A stretch of 64,000 nucleotides of DNA from positions 4,583,221 through 4,647,220 of the forward strand of contig NW_025062479.1 of assembly GCF_000002995.4 (NCBI RefSeq), read 5' to 3'. Positions 52,576 through 64,000 of this stretch are shown piece after piece. A program made the position numbers and the translations under genes. The stretch's first letter is position 1; every line of letters starts with the position of its first letter. This DNA is from Brugia malayi. Its lineage: Eukaryota > Nematoda > Chromadorea > Rhabditida > Onchocercidae. The notes beneath the pieces were generated by a model, which saw only the letters and a list, made by a program, of their open reading frames with translations, was not told the DNA's origin and searched no databases.

Positions 52576-53624
52576 TTATTCACTCTTATTAATATGTAGC
52601 TCACTACAACAGTTTCTTATTCTCTTTCAATAGCACAACAAATATTATATCATACGAAACAAACAAGGGCACTGGATAATACTTCATTTTGTAATTAAGT
52701 TAGAAAACACAAATTTAGACTGATAATTAATTGATACTTTATTTGCGTATCCCCGTCCCATTTCGATCGATCAACCTTCCACTAAGATATTATGACACAA
52801 TATTTCGGTCGACTTTTACCTACTAACTGAAACAACTTATCACTATATCTAATAGTAACTTGCCACCAGCTGACGGCTGATAACAAGAAAAGTTTCTTCT
52901 CACCTCTTTCCAAGGGTAATACTAATTCACATCATGTACTGCTAACAACTATATAATAGAACCAGCTGGACAAAAAAGCGTTCTTTGAAACAAATTAGAC
53001 CTATCATGGCAAATGTGTGCAGCACGAATTGTTCCCTTTATAACCTATGCCTAAAATTCCAAAGCTATATAATATATACATATAGGTATAGATATAAATA
53101 TAACGTGGACACAGAGAAATCAAGTAGAGAGACACATATGCCAAACACATACAAAGCATTAACAATTAGCATAATTGTTAGGCTTAACAAGAGACTAAAA
53201 TAGAGTCTCGCTGTCTCAAACAATGTGTTATGGATGAGTTGAGCTAATTCCACCATCCAACACTTCCCTTCTTATGAAAGCCTTTTCCTTTTCCTCACCT
53301 CTTGCTTCCTCTCTTTTACCGTTTCTACGTTTAGAATTTGGATAGAATTTTGAAAACTTACTAGTGAAATAAGCTTATTCCAACTGTGTTATTCAAGGGT
53401 TGAAATAAAACATGACACTATCATGAATATACCAAACTCAAGACTCATTCATCCATACCATTCATCCTTGACTTAAGATTTATCACAGAATTAATAATCA
53501 AAAAAAATTTTTTTGGAAATGTAACCTCGAATTTCAACCCCTTGAGTAACACAGTTGGAATGAGCTTATTTCACTATGGAACAAGTACTGATAACTTCAG
53601 CAGTTATACAGATCGCTGTATTAC

Positions 53625-53652
53625 CTTGCCATCCAGTTGGAAATCCTCATAC
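53625..53652 (-). other. candidate micro-exon, 28 bases
   Basis: Acceptor acatcag and donor CAAG|gtaata bound GMRISNWMA plus two bases. It takes phase 1 and leaves phase 2, which fits the candidate exons at 55666-55710 and 48548-48635. Alone it is too short to trust. Confidence 0.25.
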
Positions 53653-55665
53653 CTGATGTACTACAGGTAAGTAATTCAAGAAATAAATAGCAATAGATCA
53701 GAAATTGACGAATCAGATTTGCCATATCTTATTTCGAAGAAGATAGCAAAAGAACTGCAAGGAGAGAGGGATAAGAGAGCTCTTCGTTTTTAATTAAAAA
53801 TTCTACTGGTGAAGGTAGTTGAAATAGTAAATACACCATGTTTAGTTAATTAATTATACTTAATTCGAATAATAAATTAATAAAATCATTTCCAATACGG
53901 CAGTATTAGGCTTAATCGTTCATAAAAAAGAATATCAAAAATCTTAAATTTGAAATTAATGTTAAATCAACTGAAGAATCTAATAGTCGCCTCAATATAA
54001 TTGTAATTGGCATTGCAATAGGCTTACAAATAAGAATTGAACAGTATTTTAGAAGTTTGATACTCGTACCCAATTTGAATTCAGAATTTTTCACAATTTT
54101 TTTCTTACATATTTCAGAAAAAGTTAAAATTTCGATAATTTATAAAACGTTACTTGTTACTCCCCTCTCCTTTTAAGACGTCTGAAAAAAAAAAAAAAAA
54201 AAAAAAAAAACTTCCTCCGATGAAAACACAGTGTAAAGCGTTGCTCACAGTATAAAAACGAACTAGAAAAACAACAAGATAAATGGAATTGGAAAGATAG
54301 AAATTCCGCGGTATGTTGGGAAACAATTGCTTTTGTTGGAGGACAACTAAACAGGTATTTTTCACAGGATTATTCCTGTTTGTTGCAATAGCGGTGTCAC
54401 TTCTTATATATTTCTAACCTCAACTGCTAACCTTTTTAAATTATTCTCGTATCAGTTAGAGAACCAAAAATTCTAAGCAATAATTACAGCTTATGATTGT
54501 ATAAAAATTGATAGGTCTAAAACGTCATTTCAGTATGACGAATATGATTCGTTCAATAATCGAGATATCAGAAAAAAGTTAGAGCAATAAATAACAGGCA
54601 AAGTGTTAGATAAAGTTTTGAACAGTCTCATTAATGTATTTATTGATAGTGGCAATCTTATGCTGATAGTGACGATCTTCATAAAAGAACCCCAAAATAT
54701 TTATGTGGTTTTTTTTTTTGTAGACCAAATCGATTCTATTTCTATGGAAAAAAAGTAAGTTTAAAAGAAGGAAGTTGGGTGTGATATAAGGTGTACGAAA
54801 CCATAAACTTACAGGTAAATAGAAAGAAGAAAGGAGACACAAACACAAATATAAAAATTCGTATATTGAATCGAACAAACGTAATGATTAGACGAAACTT
54901 TTCTGTCTATGGATTTACCTTACATTTAAGTAAGGTAAAGAAATAGTAAATAAACTCATAAATGGACAAATATAAACTAATAAACAAGTAAGAATTATAT
55001 GCATATAATACCTATACAATAAAAAGTAAAAAAAAAACAATGGCAGAAAATTGGTTTTATTGAGGAAATGAAACCTTGGTAAGAAGTAATTCGGACCCTA
55101 TCTTTTAAAAAATACTGGTTTTCTCATTATCAGAAATACCATAATTTTTCTGGTATTTAATATTGGTCACTCGATTAATCAATTTGATAACTTCATAACC
55201 TCAAATACTGGAGACAGGTAACATAAACATTGAAGATATCTGAACAGTAGCGTATCTCTTTCAAAAAATTGGAATATCCCCTTATTTTCTTGAATTTTAA
55301 ACACTGGGCACATGAACTGTTTCTTCTACTAACGTTTGAACGATTAGAAAAAGTAGTTCTTTACGGCTGAATTCAAAGCTGTTCCCTGTGATAGGTTGCA
55401 AATGGAGTGCTTTCATTTTTAGCTGGAAAGTTACACATTAAAAAAGCAGCAGCAGGGACAGGAAGGAGCAATTTCATCTTTTCCCATCAAAAAAAGTTCG
55501 AGCAATTAGTGAACTTTCCGAGATACAGTTAGGATCTTAAAAAAATGTGGTTGGTCAGTTTACTCGAATGAGAACTTGGATACTCAATTAGGATCGGATT
55601 ATTATGAAAGAGTCATTATAACTGTGCTCATTTAAGAAGTAGACAGAACAATACAAAAGTCTCAC
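53653..55665. other. spacer or intron
   Basis: AT-rich with a 26-base poly-A run at 54185-54210. No gene recognised. Confidence 0.4.
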
Positions 55666-55710
55666 CCATCTCCTTCGGAAAATCCCAACTGGAAACCACT
55701 ACTAACTCTC
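55666..55710 (-). other. candidate exon, 45 bases
   Basis: Acceptor gactttcag and donor GATGG|gtgaga flank a frame reading ELVVVSSWDFPKEM. It enters and leaves in phase 1, matching the phase left by 58180-58274 and needed by 53625-53652. Support is phase and splice consensus only. Confidence 0.27.
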
Positions 55711-58179
55711 CTGAAAGTCTGTAAATAGAAATTATTATCCCAGTGCCACCATCACTATTAACATGATCAGTGTTAACATGAATAGTATTTCCAATTTCCA
55801 TGCTTGTTAGGGAACAATGAACCCAAGTTGCAAGCCAGGAATAGAAGGATCAGGCATGTATCTATCAAAGTGGCAAAGAAATCAAAAAAAGAATTGTATA
55901 ATTTTTCCAGAAAACAGTCGATGGAGATCCATCATATCTCATAATGCGTTCATTACACGGCTGTCCACTTTACAAACTTCAGGTTCTGAACTTCTCTGTC
56001 TCAAGTTTGAGTTGTTTACACCAGTGAAAGTGCTACCTTTATATGTATTTGAAATGGGTAGCCCATAGAAACAGAAAAAAAAAAAAAAAAAACTTCCTAA
56101 ATCACAAATCAAAAAAGTCTCTCCCGGATCACTTCATGGGAAATAAAGTTTCCTGAATTTTTTAAATGAAGGAAAAAAGTGATTGCTAATACGTCAACGG
56201 TTTTGTAACAGTTACTTCGTAATCATTCAATGAAACTGCATTTCTTCCGGAAGTTTTATTGTCGGTTAGTAAGCGCAAAAGTTAAAGTTTCTTGAATTTA
56301 TGCGTAGGATGAGTAGGAGTATGTGCCATGCATGCTGTGAGTACACGGTGCACAACTGATTTTCTCATTAAACATTCGTAAGGTCGTCGTCATTCACTTC
56401 ATTTTCTTTTCCCACTTTTATATGAAAATAATGATAGTTCTCCAATGTTTTCCTTTTTTGGAATTCCAAAATATTTCAAAAAAAGTGGCAGATCACAAAC
56501 CGCTTTGTCGGCAGTTTTAAATCATTTTTGAGAGAAATAAATGCTGATTTTATTTCGAACTCATTTGTTCAAAGATGGATACGCATTCAGAACAGGTAAC
56601 ATCATTACTCTATTCCTTGACTTAACTCTCGAACTCCTGTCTCCGAACATTACCACTCCAGATGTTCATATCCCGAAATTTATGGATGTGCAAAGAAATA
56701 GAGAACTGAATGGAATACAACACAAATGAGGGTGTCATAACAGTGGAAAGAAGAAAAAATAAGGCAAGAGAGTACATGAGGGAAGAGAATGGGACGTCAA
56801 AGAAAAGGAGAAGATAATAAGTGTTGCTTGAGGGGACGAAAACAAAGCGAAGGAAAAGTAGACGCAAATGGTTATGATTCAAGTGCAGATTTTTACTGAA
56901 CAAAGAAGGAACAGCGGAGTGAGAGTATTTAATCAATGATTGAGGACATACAAAAGATGGAATGGGCAGGGGGCAGGGGAGGGGACATTTCTTGAAAAAA
57001 GTGGATAGAATGATAGAAGCGTGTGGTTAAAAAATGCAAATGCGAAAGTAGAACTGCGAACTTTAGCTGGAAAAGGTGACCTCTGTGCCATTCTCCATGA
57101 ACCATTATCTACTCAGGTTGGCTGGAATAAAAATTTATCAGTGAGTTGTACAAAACTGGATAAGGAGAGAGACTTTCTCAGATGGCCCCGTACCAGTTTG
57201 CCCTGTTTCTTCAATTTCCATAAATCTGATCCAAGCAATCCAGTAGTGATCTTGAAGCCCCGAAGGTGCCAACTAATGCTTCCTTCCCCCTTAGTGCACA
57301 AGTGGGTGTGCACACATATACACATATACACACACACACACATACACAACTCATACTCATTTCCTCATCTCAACACATAATAAGCTCCATTAAAGCCTTT
57401 CAGCCCCTATCCATAAGCTGCAAGAAATGGATAGTTGTGTCCATCGGTGCACGACCGCAACAGCCAAAAGCAATGACAACATTCATTGTTTGATGGCCTC
57501 TGACCATTCGGTTTCATTCGTAACTTATGACCAAGAAAATAGACACACTCCACCATATTCAGATTCCATCTTGAATTCCCCTATTCGTCTTTCCTGCAAA
57601 TTTAACATTACAAAAATTGAATCTTTCGATTAGATCACTAAATCCGCCAATTATTAAATTGCTCTTCAATGCCAGCGTTCTTCTGCATTAGTAAAGCAAA
57701 TCCTTGGAAGTCAAATTAACCTGAGTTAATAAATTTATCTATTTGATTGCAAAGAAGACAATAGCTCTCATTCCAAATGCTTCGATGCTTTGTGAAAGTC
57801 CGCTAACGATCTTGAACTTTTTAGATAAGGGATATTTGTAAAGATATCTTGAAATGTCGTACAGCGAAGGTGTTTATTTGAAAAATCCGGTTATGGGATT
57901 TGGAAAACAAGTCCTTTTATTTACATTTGATTCGGATTAATTGAGAGAACTTTTTTTTTAAATTATTTGAATGCTTCAAAAAAGCACAGTTTTTGGTTAG
58001 CTTAGCTTTCTAATCATCAAATAAGCTACAGCAACATTCCACAAAAAGAAAAAATTCTATAGCTAGCACCCACTGAACTATTGTGCTTTCGCTGAATTAT
58101 CCATCAGTTCGAAAGCTTTCAAAAAGACGGAAATGCTATTGTACAAAAGACATATGAACATACGAACACTAGGACCAAC
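55711..58179. other. spacer or intron with ambiguous open frames
   Basis: Several minus-strand frames here read like protein for 30-45 codons and then stop (about 56070-55940 and 57265-57145), without matching splice sites. A small (CA)n tract is at about 57310-57345. No gene can be called. Confidence 0.35.
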
Positions 58180-58274
58180 CTACGTCCAAAAGAATTTCAG
58201 CATCTTTCTGTACAGCCTCAGCAGCGTTTAATTTCGTACGGTCAAGATTTATAAGATTGCTCAACTTATTAGCA
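58180..58274 (-). other. candidate exon with coiled-coil-like sequence
   Basis: Bounded by acceptor gatttag and donor GTAG|gttggt. The one open frame gives 31 codons including NLINLDRTKLNAAEAVQKDA followed by EILLDV. It is charged and amphipathic, with leucines at near-heptad spacing, unlike the chance frames around it. It leaves phase 1. It may belong to an extended egl-13 transcript or to a separate minus-strand gene. I do not recognise the family. Confidence 0.42.
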
Positions 58275-61200
58275 CTAAATCAGTGAGGCTGGAACGTCGG
58301 TATGATGGAAACGTGGCATAAATTTGATGCTACATTAATGAATTTTAATGTAGGTAGAAGATCAGTAAGAGGATTCGAGGAGAAAGGATGGGGAGCAGGT
58401 AAATTGGTTCGGTAACTAAACAACAACACAGCAAATACCAGTGGGTAGAAGTAATAAATTAGAATTTTGGGGGAAACTATTGGCAAGAAGTGCGCTAAGA
58501 AGTGAGGACCTTGACCCATGTCCACTATCACTCAGTATCAATCGTACTGTGTTCTCCTATCCCATCCCGCTGTCGCACCCATTACAGTCACCGCACAACA
58601 ATTCTGCCTCCTCCATTCCCTCCTTCATCATACCATTGTATTGTTATCGGTAGTCAATCAAAACAGCTAATAACTTTTCCCATCCTTCTTTTTCTAATTC
58701 CGTAACCTTTGCTGATAAGCCATTATTAAAGAAAGCAATGATACGAGGTCACCAAGCGTCCATATCACACTGCGAAACGCCCTTTGACCCCCAACTATTC
58801 ATTTGACTCAAAGCATTGCCTTTGCTGTTCATGTCCCTTCCCTTTCTCATATGTATATATTACTGTACTTACTTCACCCTTTCACAATCGGCATATACTG
58901 ATAGTACAAATGCAGTATGTGCAAATCACATTCCTTCATTTTGCACTTCAATATGCAAACTTTACCTCTCCTTTGTTTGTTACTTTATTGTTACAAACCG
59001 TGACAATAGAAGAGGCAAATGAGAACAGAAATTTGCCAAAGCACAATTTCAAAAGATTTTTTTTTTAAAACAAAGCAAAGAAAACGACATTGCAAAATTA
59101 ATTATTCCAAGGGAACAGACCTTATTTATGAGCAATGTGCTATAGTTAAGGAATAGAAGTAAGCAACAAAAATGTAATGAAGAGAAAGGAATCCTTAGCT
59201 CTAGCGAGGAATGCACCTGATAACTTATCACCCCTAAAATTGCACCTTTAGCAACGTTTTCTGATTATTGATTAATATAATCAAATATCAAATACATTCT
59301 GTCGCCTGATGCAAATAAAGATTATCACATTATCTTAAATCAAAAAAACAGTATGCAAATTTTAGTGTTAAAAATATTTTTCGAAATAACGACTAAAATG
59401 GTATTGTGTGATTTGAAATAAACGCCATATGGCTTGGAAGAACACGAAAACAAGGACCGGTAACAGTGCGACACATCTGAGGAAAGACCAGGATGGATAG
59501 AAAGAAGAAAAAGGGACAACAAGATCCAAGATGAATAAGGGAAAATGAACGACGTCAGTTTCTTGAAACTACTCGATGGATGACAAGATGAAATAAAAGC
59601 TTTACAGTGGGAAGATAGAATGACAATAGTGTACTTTGAAGGGATTTTAGCTACCTGGGAAACTTGTTTGCTTACAAAAATTAGCTTGCACTATTTCATC
59701 TTGCTATATATGCTGCAACTATTTTTTTTAACGTTTTTTTTTTTGAAAATTTTAAAGGAAAAAGACAGATCTTTCGCTAATGAAGTGTTACAAAATGTAC
59801 ATTATCTTTCAAAATTCATTCCTCAATCACGTTCATTTCAGTATCTAAAAGTATCACTGTCCCTCGTAAAGTTATGCATAACATCAAAAGAACGAAGAAA
59901 AAGTGGACTCACAATAGGCGCTTTACGTTTTGGTTAAATAGAAATATGTTATTTAAATTCACCACTTACCGTTCTACCTGTGTTCATTTCATTTTATTCT
60001 CTCCTGTTCCACATAAATCTTTATTTTTCAACATAAAAACAATAGCATCATTTGAACTCGCACTGTTTGTCAGACAATTAATGGTTCCACTTCTCAAAAC
60101 AAATTTACTTTCACCATATTTCTCAGATTTGTGCTACAGGAAATCCCTAGATTGGTTGGTATTTACTGAAATTTAAATTTTAAAACTGCCAGGAAACATG
60201 AAGCTGAAGAATTGACAATATTGAAAACAAATAATTTTGCTTCTTGGAATCATCAAGTGTGAACTAATAGTCACGTGTTTTGAAGATTTAAAGTCATCCG
60301 GACAAAAAAGTAATGCACCAGGGGAAGAAATTAATTACTTGAACGGTTAACTAGTTTATATATAATTTAGTTACAAAATTCAAAGAAAATTGTTGGATCG
60401 ACGAGACAAATTATTTAAAAACTTTAATTTACAGATCAGTCATAAATTAAAAGGTAATAAACGAAAAGAAACAGTCCAAATCACTGTCTATAATAAATAT
60501 TTGACACCGATTTTTTACTTATCTTTCACTGAATTTTTTGAAGTCAGTATTTATACCAACTTCCACTAAATTGTTTGCTAAATGTTAAATGACTGTGAAC
60601 ACTGTCACAAGCCATGCTTGGAGATTAGTCAAGCAATAATTCTTGTTTATTTTGAAATCACTTTTGGATCTTAACTATTATTTTCATTAGGGAATCATTT
60701 TTTTAAAGCAATATTTTCCATGAATTACCCTATATAGGAAAAACCTAATAATGTTTCAAGGAGATTAGTTAAGCACTATATTATAGCATCATTTCTCATG
60801 TGTAATACATTATCACTAGGATTAAATGACTATGATAATAACAATACATGAGTGTAGATCATGGCTTGACAGAATTTACTTAAAGATCAAAAACATTTTT
60901 AATTAACACAATGCTTACCAATTACTGCCAGATTACGTTGATTTTGATGAATTAAACTGAAAATTAGAGAAAATAATGGTTGGTGAGATGTGATGAAGTA
61001 ATTCACATTTCGATTATAACTTCTTGGAATTCTACCATCAAGTAGATTTTGAAATCTAATCCTCAGGTCAAGTCAAGCCATTACAGTACCACTTCCAATT
61101 GAAATGCTCAGATATGTTGAGGATTTCGTCTATCTTTAAAGAAGTAAATATTCCCAGTTTACTTTAGAAGATTGATAAGATTAATTCTGCCATTATCAAT

Positions 61201-61572
61201 AATAAAATTACACGCAGATCTGGATGGGAAGATGGTGTCAAACTGAGACACAATGAAAACCAAATAAAATTAAACAAAAAATAAAATTTCGACTTCGTAT
61301 GCTTACAGTCGATACTACTAATCAAAATTTAGTTTAAAAAGATAGAAAAATGGAAAAGGTAGTTAACTTGATATTGTTAATTCATAATTTCAAAAAATAT
61401 TGATGAAAAAGGAAATTTTTCATAAATAATCTAAGCAATCTTTTACCAAAAAAAAAAAAAAAAAACCTACAAATATAAAAATTTTAACAAAAATGACCGT
61501 ATAATATTTGAATTTGATAAATCACTGATATAAGCTGGATGTTTATGCTTATGATGAAATGACTTCATTTAC
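58275..61572. other. spacer, no gene seen
   Basis: AT-rich. Open frames at 58784-59068 (+), 59620-59937 (+) and 59874-60176 (+) are Phe/Leu/Ser-rich and lack homology or splice context. No exon linking the flanking candidates was found. Confidence 0.4.
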
Positions 61573-61687
61573 GTGAACCACATTAACTCCTGGTGGCATT
61601 AATTTGTTTTTTTTCGGAAAATTTAATCCATCAATGGAAGAATCAAGGATCATTTTATGGTTTGTCTTAGATTGAATTATGGATGAA
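61573..61687 (-). other. candidate exon, 38 codons
   Basis: Acceptor ttttttattccag and donor GTTCAC|gtaaat bound a single open frame with SSIIQSKTNHKMILDSSIDG and LNFPKKNKLMPPGVNVVH. The hydrophilic, Pro/Lys-containing composition differs from local chance frames. It enters in phase 2 and leaves in phase 0. No family is recognised, and the next exon in either direction is not certain. Confidence 0.42.
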
Positions 61688-62080
61688 CTGGAATAAAAAA
61701 TGATTTAATGAATATATCATTTTGATATAAATGGAAATAATGTTTTTTTTTTTTTTTCGATACACATTTGACTGACGAAAAAAAATAAATAAATAATAAA
61801 ATTTGAAAATAAATGGTTTAAAATTTTTACACTTTCCTCTGGCAGAAAAAATAATAATAATTCGATCCATTCTCTTTGCTTAATTATTTGTTTTTGTACG
61901 CTATTAAGTTTGATTTTTTTGCATGCTGAAGTATTCTTTACATATATATCATCTTTTTTTTTCGTTGCAAAATGCTTTAGAAATAAATTTGAATTATGTC
62001 GCGATCAGTTTTGCTTGATTTTAATAACAAAGCGGAAATAAGAACTGGTATAAATTAATTAGTAATACACAAATGCTTAC
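61688..62080. other. spacer between candidate exons
   Basis: T-rich sequence with no open block that would join the flanking candidates in phase. Confidence 0.35.
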
Positions 62081-62131
62081 ATCCTTTTCAAGTGAAGTCC
62101 TCACCAACATGAAGGAACACATCTGAACTTG
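62081..62131 (-). other. candidate exon, 51 bases
   Basis: Strong splice sites (ctttttag acceptor, GGAT|gtaagc donor) flank QVQMCSFMLVRTSLEKD, the only fully open frame. It leaves phase 0 and so does not join directly to 61573-61687, which needs phase 2; an exon in between would be required. Confidence 0.3.
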
Positions 62132-64000
62132 CTAAAAAAGAAAGAAGAGATGCGAGAAAATTTAGGAATCAAATTATTTTACTTCTGTAAATAAGTGTTA
62201 GATTTACTCTCAAACTTTTTAGCGACCAATTCAATATCACATAGAAGATTAATTTTTTAGAAGAAATATTTTGAAATGATCATGCAATTTGCAAAGCATA
62301 TTTAAAACCAAAACTCCTGATGTTGTTGTCAGAAAAGTGTTAGTAGAAGCAGTGGAAGAAGTGACTTGGATGTTTCAATGTGTCAACCTAATATGAACAG
62401 TTAATGGCATCAAAAATTCTATCGTTTAAACCATACCATTTAAGATTAAAATTTTGAAAGATAGAGATAAATAAAGGAAAGAAGAAATATGAGCGTCTAA
62501 GAAGACCATGGGGTTCAGGATGTCTGAGACAAAAAAGCCGGGGGAAGATATAGCTAGAGACCGGCTATAAATGATTTAAATACAACACATTAGCTCACTG
62601 GTTTTCGTTATAATTCTGCCAACCCTCCAACTACACACCATCATTGCTAATGTCCTTTTTCATCTTTATAGAAGGTAAAAAGCGGGATATTTTTACCCGT
62701 AGGGGTTAAATTGTTGCTGGCATTACTGCTACTACTACTGATTCTATTACTATTATTTATTATTACTATTATTAATTATTAATTATTTTTACCGTAGTGC
62801 TGCAATTTCGCTGCTTAACATTGTTTTCTCATCGAAACAGTCATCATTGTTCGGTTCTTGCGAAGCGCATTTTGTGTGACATGTATTACTTCATCTGAGA
62901 TAAAATCTAGTTTCGGCTAACATCTTGCATAGATTCTGCGGAACCCGTTCTTTACCTGTCTTCTTCCTTATTCTCTGTCCTTTCCACCCACCTATCCTTA
63001 AGCTACTTTGTGATATACCTACCATTGTCGGTTATTTCCTCACCCTCCTAATTTAGCACATTCTCTCAAACTTTCAGTATTTTTTTCTGTTCAAATTATC
63101 TAGATAAACCTGAGAATATTTACATCTATGTATATGTGTTATTCTAGACGTAATAGTGATGAAAGTGAAAGTTTCAACAATCCATTTTAAGTCTTTCAAA
63201 TATTTCAATTCCAATTCAATGTCATTCGCATAGTTTCAGTCGAAAATAAATAAGCTAAATCGACGCATAAATAAATAAGCATTAACTTGTAACCACCTGT
63301 TTATTAGGAAATCAGCTATTAGCTACTAGCTGATTTCCTATTTCCCATTTAGTTCTCGAAGTATTCACTTTCACTACAGTTTGTGCTACTTTAGACTAGC
63401 CTGACAAGATTTATGCTTCCTAAATTTGCAGAATAATTAACTAAGGATGTCAAAAATAATATTTATATTAATTTGCATGGTGCTTAACAGGTCACTGCAC
63501 TAGTCATTTATCTTGCGTTTGTTGCAAGTTCTGACTGATTTTGTGTACTAACGCAATCTTTTTAAGTCCACTGATTCCTTCGTCAGATGGATTGCGTTGC
63601 TATACTCCAAACATAATGTATATAAAGCAAATTTACATGTTACTGCCCTATAATTATGAAATTGGATTTTAAAAACATTTGATCCTTTTGTACAGTGCTA
63701 AATGAAATTTAAATTACATATTTGAATGAAATCAAAAGTGACTGACATATCCAATTGTGCAAAATATAAGGAAATAAAAAGTGGTGGAAAGAAACAAAAT
63801 AGTGCAGGAGAGAAGTAGACCTAGAAAATCGTTCAAATGCATATTTTTTTATTAAAATGTTACCAAAATTTTTATATTAATAAATTGAATGTAAAATGTA
63901 TGAAAGAAAATGAAAATGGTTAAGCTGTTCTAACGCTGATAGCCTTAATCAATACTGAATTAAAGGGGGCGGTTTGAGACAATTAGCACTGTGAAACGAG
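62132..64000. other. right edge, no gene called
   Basis: AT-rich with simple ATT/TTA sequence near 62.72-62.79 kb. A short plus-strand stretch at about 62310-62395 is open in two frames and reads like protein in both, so it cannot be interpreted. A perfect hairpin is at 63305-63340. Confidence 0.35.
63305..63340. repeat. perfect 14-bp inverted repeat with 8-base loop
   Basis: The left arm taggaaatcagcta and right arm tagctgatttccta are exact complements around ttagctac. Stem and loop geometry resemble the hairpin at 48779-48820, although the sequences are unrelated. Confidence 0.8.

Noticed and set aside
62310..62395. Plus-strand protein-like stretch
   Set aside because: Two different frames look equally protein-like, which indicates composition rather than a real exon.

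Overview
The window is AT-rich eukaryotic DNA with short exons, introns whose 3' ends read TTTCAG or TTTTAG, and long gene-poor spacers. Four spliced genes with clear animal homologues can be read exon by exon with reading phase preserved: a choline dehydrogenase, a HAD-family phosphatase, a Skeletor-like DM13 protein and a SoxD transcription factor. A decayed copy of the bacterial gene murJ, close to the form found in Wolbachia, lies between host genes. The splice signals, the SoxD gene (C. elegans egl-13 type), a BEL/Pao element and a nuclear Wolbachia fragment together point to a filarial nematode. The species cannot be decided from the sequence.

Layout: 1149-4575 (-) is a complete 14-exon choline dehydrogenase gene. 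About 170 bp upstream of its start codon, 4745-5880 (-) is a Wolbachia murJ pseudogene. Wolbachia-like DNA, including a characteristic palindromic repeat, probably continues to about 6.5 kb. 9374-11517 (-) is a seven-exon HAD hydrolase. 16252-18481 (-) is a BEL/Pao LTR retrotransposon that has lost its protease, reverse transcriptase, RNase H and integrase core. 18.5-30.9 kb is mostly featureless apart from two unexplained coding-like blocks near 27 and 28 kb. 30907-35390 (+) is a 12-exon Skeletor-like gene containing one probable GC-AG intron. 37279-44911 (-) is a 10-exon SoxD gene (egl-13), convergent with the Skeletor-like gene. 45-64 kb holds microsatellites, including a 193-bp GT run, two perfect hairpins, and several small candidate exons on the minus strand. 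Four of these, at 48.5, 53.6, 55.7 and 58.2 kb, connect in phase to the first egl-13 exon and may be a long 5' extension of that gene.

The genes do not form a pathway: mitochondrial choline oxidation, a soluble phosphatase, a secreted or membrane-anchored DM13 protein and a developmental regulator are simply neighbours. The unusual elements are the promoter-proximal bacterial insertion, the retroelement deletion fusion, the GC-AG intron and the unexplained exon-like blocks. All gene models come from reading splice sites and frames by eye; no alignment or transcript evidence was available.
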